The position numbers and the translations under genes were made by a program. Below are positions 23,441 through 31,400 of a stretch of DNA of 32,426 bases, in pieces (the first letter of the stretch is position 1; each line of letters begins with the position of its first letter). A model generated the notes under the pieces. It saw nothing but the letters and a program-made list of their open reading frames with translations. It was not told where the DNA came from and did no database searches. Source of the DNA: Bacteroidota bacterium (GTDB taxonomy: Bacteria > Bacteroidota > Bacteroidia > CAILMK01); assembly GCA_013287095.1 (NCBI GenBank), contig JABDEJ010000018.1, forward strand, positions 1 through 32,426, read 5' to 3'.

Positions 23441-25350
23441 GAGTTCAATTCCAGGTATTTATTGTTCGTCAACCGGATAACTTTCCGGTCAATCATCCAG
23501 CGTACGGTTTCTATAATACGTTTTTCATCTATCTCCGAGTGGGATGCTATGAGTTCCTCAACAGCCCTGCTCCCTGATTTCAGCTCTTTTTCTATCAGGA
23601 TGTGGATGTTTTTCATGTATTCTTCAGAGGCAATGTTTTCTTGCTTTGTGATGCAGTAATCGCAATGCCCGCAGTCATTTTCTTTGTCTTCACCAAAATA
23701 AGTAAGGAGTATTTTGCCGCGACACCTGTCTTTTGCAGTGACATAATTCAATATACTTTTTCGTTTTTCTTTGTCTGCTTTTCTGCGGTCTTCCAGTAGC
23801 GCCATTCCAAATGAAAGGTTGCTTGCAGGCAACCTGGGCATTAAAAAGGTTAGTTGTGGGGACGCATTAAGCGGCAGATAGTCAATCATTTTAAATTTAT
23901 GAAGCTGTTGCAGGCTGTCTATTACTTTTTTGCCGGGAATGTTTAAGCGTTTTGCCAGTTCATTTTCATTTATGGATACGTAATCTTCAAAACATCCCCC
24001 ATAAGAACGCAATATCGTTTTTATAAGCGGTTCATAGCCAGGGTGGTTTAGCTGGAATTCATAAATAGTATTATAGTCAACCAGTATCATCAGCCTTGAT
24101 GGCATGAAAACAGATTCTGATAAACTTATATACCCGGCATTTTCAATTTCTTTTAATGCCTTGTATGCCTGGGCCAACGCAAATTGATACCGCCTCGAAA
24201 ATTCGGTCATATCAAAATCAAAACTTTGGCCCGCACCGCTTTCTTCGGGTAATGACAGGAAATTGCCAAGTGCCTGATAGACTTTTTTCAGGAAAGCAAG
24301 GGTAGGGTAGTTATCCGTATTGGATTCAATTTCCTCTATATCATGACTGTTGACAAATGCTACCGCAAATGACCTGTTATCATCCCTGCCGGCCCTGCCT
24401 GTTTCCTGGTAATAGGCTTCGAGGGTTGGCGGCATGTCATGATGAACCACAAGCCGGACATCAGGTTTGTCAATTCCCATCCCGAAGGCATTGGTGCATA
24501 CAATGACCCTTAAATCACCCTTTATCCATTGTTCCTGCTTTTTACTGCGCTCCTCGTATGTAAGCCCAGCATGATAATAATCCGCTGAAATACCATTGAC
24601 CCGAAGGCTGTCAGACAATTCTTTACAGGTTCTCCGGTATCCGCAATAAACAATAGCGCTACCCGGTACCATTTCAAGCAACCTGGCCAATCTTCCCGGC
24701 TTGTTTTCCTCGTTCATCACGCTGTAAACGATGTTTTTGCGTTCAAAGCTTTGTTTGAAAACATTGCTGGTTTTGCCAAATAACAGCTTCTCACAAATAT
24801 CCTTTTCAACCCGAGGTGTCGCCGTGGCACTCAGCGCAAGTACAGGAACATTCGGATAGAATTTCCGTATCTCGGCTATTTTCAGATAGGGCGGCCTGAA
24901 ATCATAGCCCCATTGGGAAATGCAATGTGCCTCATCAACGGCGATAAGGTTTACATTGAGTTTTGCAGCCCTTTGTATAAATATTTCAGTTTCAAGTCGT
25001 TCCGGGGAAACATATAAGAATTTATAATCACCGTAAGCGGCATTATCCAGCGCAATGTCAATTTCGCGGGAATTCATGCCCGAATAGATATAAATTGCCT
25101 TGATGCCTTTATCTTTCAAAGCATCCACCTGGTCTTTCATCAAGGCTATCAATGGCGATATCACCAGGCAGATACCGTCTTTGGCAAGGGCCGGTACCTG
25201 GAAACAAACGGATTTGCCACCACCTGTTGGTAGCAACGCAAGGGTATCTTTCCCCTCCATCACGGAGTTGATGATCTCTTCCTGAAAAGGCCTGAAAGAA
25301 TCGAAGCCCCACCATGTTTTTAGTATTTGATTTAAAGAGGAAATGATCAA
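23437..25350 (-). CDS. recQ: ATP-dependent DNA helicase RecQ
   Basis: The 637-aa product is a superfamily 2 3'-5' helicase acting in recombination and fork repair. Motif 0 is in WGFDSFRPFQ. Walker A is LPTGGGKSV (40-48), the DEAH box AVDEAHCISQWG (137-148), and motif III LALSATATP. Motif VI QETGRAGRD is intact. The RQC zinc-binding cysteines appear in DRCRGKILLTYF and CGHCDYC. A canonical HRDC domain is not obvious; the C-terminal 90 residues look like a winged-helix segment (EKRIIETVRWMIDRKVIRL). There is no ATG start: the frame opens with TTG at 25350 inside a heptanucleotide repeat array, and a stop lies two codons upstream, so the N-terminus must start there or very close by. It heads an operon with two glycosyltransferases. 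Confidence 0.95.
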   Translation of the reverse strand: MIISSLNQILKTWWGFDSFRPFQEEIINSVMEGKDTLALLPTGGGKSVCFQVPALAKDGICLVISPLIALMKDQVDALKDKGIKAIYIYSGMNSREIDIALDNAAYGDYKFLYVSPERLETEIFIQRAAKLNVNLIAVDEAHCISQWGYDFRPPYLKIAEIRKFYPNVPVLALSATATPRVEKDICEKLLFGKTSNVFKQSFERKNIVYSVMNEENKPGRLARLLEMVPGSAIVYCGYRRTCKELSDSLRVNGISADYYHAGLTYEERSKKQEQWIKGDLRVIVCTNAFGMGIDKPDVRLVVHHDMPPTLEAYYQETGRAGRDDNRSFAVAFVNSHDIEEIESNTDNYPTLAFLKKVYQALGNFLSLPEESGAGQSFDFDMTEFSRRYQFALAQAYKALKEIENAGYISLSESVFMPSRLMILVDYNTIYEFQLNHPGYEPLIKTILRSYGGCFEDYVSINENELAKRLNIPGKKVIDSLQQLHKFKMIDYLPLNASPQLTFLMPRLPASNLSFGMALLEDRRKADKEKRKSILNYVTAKDRCRGKILLTYFGEDKENDCGHCDYCITKQENIASEEYMKNIHILIEKELKSGSRAVEELIASHSEIDEKRIIETVRWMIDRKVIRLTNNKYLELNS

Positions 25351-25383
25351 TGATCAGTTATCAATTATCAATGGTCAATTTTG
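25342..25383. repeat. Heptanucleotide tandem array, unit AATNATC, covering the recQ start (array D)
   Basis: Units AATGATC, AATGATC, AGTTATC, AATTATC, AATGGTC and AATTTTG run in register. On the minus strand the TTG start codon of recQ (25350-25348) falls across the junction of the first two units. Confidence 0.78.
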
Positions 25384-25401
25384 CAGAGTATTGCGTCAGC
25401 C

Positions 25402-25438
25402 AATTTGCACATTTGCATATCGGCACATTTGCACATTG
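25402..25438. repeat. Octanucleotide tandem array, unit CATTTGCA (array E)
   Basis: AATTTGCA, CATTTGCA, TATCGGCA, CATTTGCA and a partial CATTG run head to tail between array D and the end of the small gene at 25441. Unlike its neighbours the period is 8. Confidence 0.72.
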
Positions 25439-25440
25439 TT

Positions 25441-25665
25441 TTAAGCGGCAGCTTCCTCCGTCTGCTGGCTTTTCTGGAACATCGCCCTCGCTTCATTGAT
25501 AATGGCAGCTATGATCTGTACGATATCCCAGATCTCATGTACCAGTCCTTCTACCTGGTCAAGAACTTCACGTATTTTCTGGATGGTTTCATCAATGATC
25601 TGGATGATCTTTGAATCCACGTATTCCTTAAATTCAGGGGCGATGTTATCGGTATTCGTTTCCAT
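25441..25665 (-). CDS. Small acidic helical protein of unknown function
   Basis: The 74-aa product, starting METNTDNIAPEFKEYV, is dominated by Ile, Glu, Asp and Gln with heptad-like spacing (IIQIIDETIQKIREVL, then VHEIWDIVQIIAAII), so it should form a long amphipathic helix or coiled coil. No signal peptide or clear membrane segment is present. A perfect -7 element TAAATTTG lies at 25670-25677 on the minus strand with TTTG 21 bases upstream, but that is so near the ATG that the transcript would be almost leaderless. It follows the rearranged CHU_C fragment and precedes recQ; no functional link is seen. The frame is plausible by composition; the family is not recognised. Confidence 0.55.
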   Translation of the reverse strand: METNTDNIAPEFKEYVDSKIIQIIDETIQKIREVLDQVEGLVHEIWDIVQIIAAIINEARAMFQKSQQTEEAAA

Positions 25666-25716
25666 AGGTCAAATTTAGTAATATAACGTTGGACGTTGCA
25701 AAGATAGGAAAAAACA

Positions 25717-25748
25717 GGAGTCAGGTATCAGGGGTCAGGGGTCAGGAG
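25717..25748. repeat. Heptanucleotide tandem array, unit GGGGTCA (array F)
   Basis: GGAGTCA, GGTATCA, GGGGTCA, GGGGTCA and a broken unit follow each other. Its first nine bases, GGAGTCAGG, have an inverted copy CCTGACTCC at 25764-25772 touching the stop codon of the CHU_C fragment, so the pair could form a hairpin. It shares its unit with array B. Confidence 0.78.
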
Positions 25749-25900
25749 AAACAAACGGGCAAACCTGACTCCTTACTCAAACATCGTTATCGTCCCTTTG
25801 AAATAGCTTTGTTTGCCGTTGTAGTCTGTCACGGTGATAAGGTAGATATAAACCCCTTGCTGAACGAATTGTCCTCCAGAGGTGCCATCCCAGCCCTTCC

Positions 25901-25957
25901 CCTCAGTGTCTCCCGCAGGGGACACTGAGGTCTTATTCGCATGGGACTCTGAGGTCT
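25901..25957. repeat. Palindromic element with tandem partner, inside the CHU_C frame
   Basis: CCTCAGTGTC at 25901-25910 pairs with GACACTGAGG at 25921-25930 around TCCCGCAGGG, which can pair further. Then GGACACTGAGGTCT (25920-25933) is repeated as GGACTCTGAGGTCT at 25944-25957. Translated, it adds about 18 residues (TSESHANK, TSVSPAGDTEG) between the normally adjacent VYE and GWDGT parts of the CHU_C domain. Confidence 0.8.
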
Positions 25958-26210
25958 CATACACGAGTTCTCCCCAGCGGTTATATATCCGCATGGAATA
26001 ATCCTTGATATGCAAACCAACAGGGCCAAATTTATCATTCACCCCATCCTGGTTGTAAGGCGTAAATGTATTCGGAATAAATACTGTCGCATCCTGGTGG
26101 ACACATTCTACTGTGGATCGTGAAAGCTGGTTGCACTGGCCCGGGTTTTCAATGGCCTGTACCTGGTAGCAGAAATCTATGGTACTGTCGCCCAATTTGC
26201 TGTCGGTGAA

Positions 26211-26248
26211 GGCTCCCCTCTCCTCAAGGAGAGGGGCCGGGGGTGAGG
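26211..26248. repeat. Palindromic element inside the CHU_C frame (second type)
   Basis: CCCCTCTCCT at 26215-26224 and AGGAGAGGGG at 26227-26236 form a perfect 10-bp stem with a 2-nt loop, followed by CCGGGGGTGAGG. It is translated on the minus strand as SPPAPLLEERGA. I recall this repeat type from intergenic regions of other bacteria. Confidence 0.8.
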
Positions 26249-26479
26249 TAGTCCCAATCAATTGCCAACCCGTACTGTCCTCATTTTTATAGACATTATA
26301 GCTTTGCACACCGTCATACCAATCGCGGTAACTGTTCCATGAAAGGTCGTTATAACCGGGTTGGTTTTTTGCATTTAGAATAATGATACAACCCTGGTTA
26401 CTGGCATCACTCTGGTTGCCGCAATGGTCTCTGGCGAAGATGTAGTAGCAGTCACCTTCATCAGCCAAGCCCCTGACCC

Positions 26480-27949
26480 CTAAAGGTTGATTTGACTTTT
26501 TCCGGGATTTCCGGAAATGGAAGGGAGATAGGCCAGTTTGATGTTTATGTCCTCTTTGCCCACAGTTATCTTGTCTGTTATGATTTCAACGATGGATCGT
26601 TTTTCTTCGAATGGAATGAGAGGCCATTGGTGGTATAGGTCTTTTGCACCTTGTAATACTGTTTCAGATGAGAGATATTGAATCTTAATGAAGTCAACGG
26701 AGGCTTGAAGTTCGGGTAACTGTGCATCCAATTGTTGCATTCTTTCCTCAAGTGGCTTGTGATGAAGAATGAAGTTTTCTTTAGTCATTTCACCATTGAG
26801 CCTCATATTTACCAAGTCTGACATTCTCTTTCTGTTTTTGACAGCTTCTTCCGTTAGCACACCAAGCAACTGTTCCTTTTCCTTTATATCCTTGTCTTGA
26901 TTCTTTTCATATGTAGTCAGATCAGTATCAGTGAGCAGAAATGTTTTCAATTGTGAATGGTAAATCTCGTCAATATCATTTGCCGGAATCCCGATCTTGC
27001 AAGCCTTGCATTTATACGTTCCTCCATGATAGACATACATTTTAGTGCCACAGGAGCAGTGGACAAATCCCCCAAGCAAATAGACTGACCGTGGCCCTGG
27101 TTTATGCAGTTTCTCCTTCTGTTCATCCATAATCCTGTTGCATTCGTTCCAGAGCTCTTCATCAATAATGGCCGGAGATTGCACATACATCCATTCGTTT
27201 TCAGGTTTGAAAGTCCGTTTGCCATCTGGTGTATGGTTATTGTAGTTGACCCTGCGAATGCCCTTAGCTGTGGAATCCCGGAGTATAACGGTTACTGTTG
27301 AATCAGTGAATGGCACTCCTTTTCGTGTACGATATCCCATTTGGGTCAGTTCATCCGCAACAGTCTTTTTACGCTTGTATTTCAAAAAAAGCTCATATAC
27401 CAATTTTCTAACGGGCGCTTCTTTTTCATCTATAACCAGCGTCTTATCATCATACTTATATCCATAGGGAGCAAGACCGCCAAGCGACTTTCCCATTTTG
27501 GCTCTGATAGGGATTGATGCAGTAATTCGGGATACTATTTCTTCACGCTCCCATTGAGCCATTGCAGCTATCATGGTATAGAAGAGACGTCCAGCAGGGG
27601 TACTGGTATCTATGGATTCATGCAAAGAAATCAAATCTGCATTCTCCTTATTAAATATCTCTGCGAATTCAAGTAGTTCTTTAGTATTTCTGGCAAGCCT
27701 GGCTAACTTTGAAAATATGAGGCCGGTAATGTGACCCTCCCTAATATCTTTAAGCATTCGTTTTGCTTCGGGATGCTCCATTACAGCCTTACCGGAGACA
27801 GCTTCAAGATGATACACCTCTCTTACATCCCACACTTTGGATTCGGCATAAAGCCGTGCCCTCCTCTCATGGTGTTCCGGTGATTCTCCTTTTGCCTGAT
27901 CTTCAGTGCTGACACGAATCCAGATGCCAACGGGTTTTTTAGGTTCCAT
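26480..27949 (-). CDS. Large serine recombinase
   Basis: The product is 489 aa from the ATG at 27949; a longer frame from a TTG at 28015 is unlikely because the catalytic domain begins right after this ATG. The resolvase domain (about 5-150) carries the nucleophile Ser14 in WIRVSTEDQ and the LIFSKLARLARN helix with active-site Arg residues. The recombinase domain follows (about 160-290, GLAPYGYKYDD). A zinc ribbon has Cys298, Cys300, Cys314 and Cys317 (VHCSCG, YKCKAC). A coiled-coil region (about 345-440) completes the large-serine-integrase layout. The enzyme should catalyse site-specific insertion or excision through a Ser-DNA intermediate. It looks intact. Its stop codon touches a GGGGTCA heptad at the edge of the CHU_C fragment. 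Confidence 0.92.
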   Translation of the reverse strand: MEPKKPVGIWIRVSTEDQAKGESPEHHERRARLYAESKVWDVREVYHLEAVSGKAVMEHPEAKRMLKDIREGHITGLIFSKLARLARNTKELLEFAEIFNKENADLISLHESIDTSTPAGRLFYTMIAAMAQWEREEIVSRITASIPIRAKMGKSLGGLAPYGYKYDDKTLVIDEKEAPVRKLVYELFLKYKRKKTVADELTQMGYRTRKGVPFTDSTVTVILRDSTAKGIRRVNYNNHTPDGKRTFKPENEWMYVQSPAIIDEELWNECNRIMDEQKEKLHKPGPRSVYLLGGFVHCSCGTKMYVYHGGTYKCKACKIGIPANDIDEIYHSQLKTFLLTDTDLTTYEKNQDKDIKEKEQLLGVLTEEAVKNRKRMSDLVNMRLNGEMTKENFILHHKPLEERMQQLDAQLPELQASVDFIKIQYLSSETVLQGAKDLYHQWPLIPFEEKRSIVEIITDKITVGKEDINIKLAYLPSISGNPGKSQINL

Positions 27950-28067
27950 TTTATCTATTTTAATGAAGGTTTGACTTGATTCTGCACCGTAAAGATACAA
28001 AGAAAAAGGAATCAAAAGTTCCTGAAAATGAAAAAAATACTACCTTTCACCTTTTACAAGTACAACT

Positions 28068-28310
28068 ATGAAAGTATATATTTTTCGCTGTGGTACTACA
28101 TTACTCTGGTGCGTAACGGAGGATAGCAGGGGTGCCAACCTCCCGTACGAAAAGTGTACGGACTGGAAATATTTTGGCCGAATTGAAGTTGACCCAAATG
28201 GGATATTGCATGATGATCTTGATGGAATCATTGCAGAAATAGAAGAAAATGGATTTTGGATCGGAGGAGGTTCTAAAAATCAATTTTCGGAATGGGCTGA
28301 GAAGAACTAA
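28068..28310 (+). CDS. Small hypothetical protein divergent from the recombinase
   Basis: The 80-aa product, beginning MKVYIFRCGTTLLWCVTEDS, contains a CTDWKYFGRIEVD segment and an acidic C-terminal half (DDLDGIIAEIEENGFWIGG). Two Cys and several Trp suggest a compact folded domain. There is no signal peptide or membrane segment. The ATG lies 119 bases from the recombinase start in the opposite direction, so the two may share a control region, as excisionase or repressor genes often do. It has no visible helix-turn-helix, so a regulatory role is not supported by sequence. I do not recognise the family. Confidence 0.6.
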   Translation: MKVYIFRCGTTLLWCVTEDSRGANLPYEKCTDWKYFGRIEVDPNGILHDDLDGIIAEIEENGFWIGGGSKNQFSEWAEKN

Positions 28311-28492
28311 TCAAATTTTAGATATTTTGCAGACAGTAGCAAAACATCATTTTAGCGAGGAAGTACTGCAACTGTGAACCTAACAATATCATACTTAGGA
28401 TTAGAAAAAAGTAAGACAAATCATAATAATCTGAGGCACTAGAAAAGTTTTTAGTGTTTTGGTATCTACTTTGCAAAGTGTACTGAAAAACA

Positions 28493-31400
28493 ATGGGAAA
28501 GCAGCTACGAGAATATCAGTTAAATGGTATCAAACAAATATTTGAGCATTGGAAAACTGGTAAGCAAAGTATTCTATTTCAAATGCCTACTGGAACTGGG
28601 AAAACAGTTTTATTTTCTTCCATTGTCAAAATGGGAAGTGAAAGGAGTAGGAAAATTCTTATAGTTGTTCATCGTATTGAACTTGTAAAACAAATCACTA
28701 CTCATCTTGAAGATGAAGGCATAATGGTGGGTAGAATTGTTTCAGGTCGAAAAAATGATTACAGCTATGAAATTCAAGTAGCCAGTATTCAAACTCTTTT
28801 TCGAAGGCCAGCCCCCGAAGCTGATTTAATAATAATTGATGAATGCCACCACGCAAAAGCAGAAACGTACAGAAATCTTTGGGTTATTTACCCAAATGCC
28901 AAATTTTTAGGCGTCACTGCAACCCCGATTAGACTCAATGGCGAGGGATTCGATGATCTATTTGATGTGCTCATTGAATCCCCATCAATTCAGCATTTTA
29001 TCGATAAAGGTTATTTAGTGCCAGTAAACTATTTTGTGGGAGCAAATCCCGACCTGTCGGGTGTGAAGAAGCAAAAGGGAGATTATATTACAAAAATGCT
29101 TTCTGAAGTTATGATGGAAGGTTCAATAATGTCAGATTTGATTGAAAGTTATCAAGACAAGTGCAATGGAAAGTCTGCTATTGTTTTTGCAGTTGATGTC
29201 GAACATAGTAAGGAAATTGTAGAGAGGTATAAAAAGGTTGGTATAGAAGCTTCCCATATTGATTCTAAAACACCACTTGACCAAAGAGAACAAATTTTGT
29301 CTGACTTTAAAGAAGGCATCATAAAGGTGGTAAGCAACGTGGAGATCATTACAGAAGGATTTGATTTTCCGGAATGTGAAGTTGTGCAGCTTGCGCGTCC
29401 AACAAAATCACTGGTTTTATATCTTCAAATGGTTGGACGAGTTATGAGACCTGCAAAAAACAAAAAAGAAGGCATTATTCTTGATAACGCAGGATTGTGG
29501 AGAGAACACCGATTGGCAACCGCGGACCGCATTTGGAGTTTAACAGGAACAAAAAAACACAAAAAAGGAAGCTACAGTACCGAGGAAGTACTTGGGTTAG
29601 ATGAGGAAGGTGTGGTACGCAGGGTTAACCGCAATAGGCCGATAGAATTAAAAAACCTCAAACTAATACCTTTGTCCCAGGAAATGGAGCGACTTATTGA
29701 GTTTGAATCAATACTATCTCGCTCGAGAAAATATGAACAAAACCTCCTACGGGTTTACTTTATTTACAAAGAGAAACTAATAGAGAAAAACGTTCAAATA
29801 TCGCAAACGGAATTCCAATATATTAAAAAACAGCTTAATCGCTTTAACAAAACTATGCCAAGTGAACATCAATTTAAACCCGGATTTTGGTACAACGAAG
29901 AAAAGCAAGTATTTGATTATGATGCGCTCTATAGAATATTGAAAGCCACGGGACGTGAAAACCCACCAACGCCTTACAATATAAACCCTTATGCAGACAA
30001 TACACGCGACACAACCGCTGCCACAACCACCGCATATACCCAATATTACCAATATGACCAGATGGGTAATATTCAAAAATTCAATCATTTATCTACGGTT
30101 AGTGGGGCGAGTTTTAATAGGGTTTTTACTTATGGCAGCATTAGTACGAATAATATTCTGACCAATGTAAATGTTTGGAGCACAGATTATGGGCTGAGTT
30201 ATGATTCCTGTGGCAACCAAACTCTCCAAAATATGGATTCCAATATGCTATGGGACTATGGAGATCGCATGTATAGCTTTTACGTACAAGCAGGTACAAG
30301 CGAACCTACCCAGTATGCACAGTACCAATACGATGCTTCTGGTCAGCGTGTAATGAAAGTTGTTCGTACCGCCGGCGGAGGCTATAGTACGCGAATTTAT
30401 ATAGGTTCTATATTTGAAGAATACTATGAATATAACAGCGGGGGCACATTCCAGGGATACCAGGATGAAATTATGATCATGGATAACCAAAGCAAAGTAG
30501 CATCTAAGTTAATTGGTACAACCTACTCCGGGGATATTATGGGGATAAAATATCTGTATCCGGATAATTTAGGCAGTAGCAATGTGCAGTGTGATGGAAG
30601 CGGAAGTCTAATTAATCGAGAAGAATACTACCCTTTTGGTGAGACATCTTTTGGAAGTTACGGAAAGAAGCGTTATCGTTTCTCTGCGCGCGAGCGGGAT
30701 GAAGAAAGTGGATTATATTATTATGGTTCAAGGTATTATATGCCATGGACTTGTCGTTTTGTGAGTGTAGATCCGATGGCTGAGAAATACAGCTCATGGT
30801 CTTCTTATTTGTACGCAGCTAATAATCCAATTTGTCTAAACGATTTTGGAGGCAAAGGACCTGATGAAGGAGATGATGGTGGAGGCACACCAGATTTAGG
30901 GAGCAATACTGACATCGATAGCTTCGACATAAATGATTACCAGGCTCCTGACGATAGTAACAATCTGGATCAATATCAAAGTATTGATGGTTCTTTTCTT
31001 GATTTGCCGTCAGGGACAGATGTTAGTAAAGTACTGCCTGGTAATGAAAATAATTATCAGTTTACCGACAAAACTGCCGCTCCACCGTTAAAAGTCGGCG
31101 ATGTAACAGGGTTCACTATACACCAGGCTAATGGCCCAGATATATCATATAGCGCGTGGTTTAAGCAAGAAAATGGGCAGTCGCAATTTGCTGGCTATTA
31201 TACTCAAGATGCTAATGGGCAAAGTTCAAAATATGCACCAACCATGCAGCCAATTGATCTGACCCCATATAATCCTACTGATTCTGAATTTACAGATATA
31301 CAAGGCAACCTACAACCCGTTCCGGTTGGTAATGGCAATGATGCTGATGATCAATTAGAAAGCGTATCGGATTTACATACGAAGTTTGAAATCGGTACCG

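Larger units (their letters stand above)
25773..26468 (-). pseudogene. 5'-truncated gene for a T9SS type B (CHU_C/gliding-motility C-terminal) protein
   Basis: The open frame of 231 aa keeps only the end of a large surface protein. A fibronectin-like tail (CYYIFARDHCGNQ to VQAIENPGQC) is followed by the CHU_C domain: VFIPNTFTPYNQDGVNDKFG, MRIYNRWGELVYET, GWDGT, and GVYIYLITVTDYNGKQSYFKG to the end. Proteins of this type are normally hundreds of residues longer and start with a signal peptide. Here the frame runs into the 3' end of the recombinase gene, and the first possible start is a TTG, so it cannot be exported and is probably dead. Two palindromic repeats are inserted in frame. The domain identity is firm. 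Confidence 0.85.
26470..29915. mobile_element. Possible recombinase-bearing insertion (boundaries inferred)
   Basis: A serine recombinase gene, a small divergent gene and a helicase lie between two genes that each lost their 5' ends: the CHU_C fragment on the left and an RHS gene on the right. The left edge is placed where the CHU_C frame meets the recombinase stop, the right edge where helicase sequence gives way to RHS sequence. No matching attachment-site repeats were found, and the two flanks are not halves of one gene, so a deletion or rearrangement must also have occurred. Confidence 0.35.

Noticed and set aside
25496..25678. Open frames on the plus strand opposite the 74-aa gene and recQ start
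   Set aside because: Their residue composition is unlike a protein, and they mirror the minus-strand frame, whose helical pattern is better.
26470..29915. Attachment-site direct repeats at the ends of the recombinase segment
   Set aside because: Both edges were compared by eye and no shared core longer than a few bases was found, so no attachment sites are annotated.
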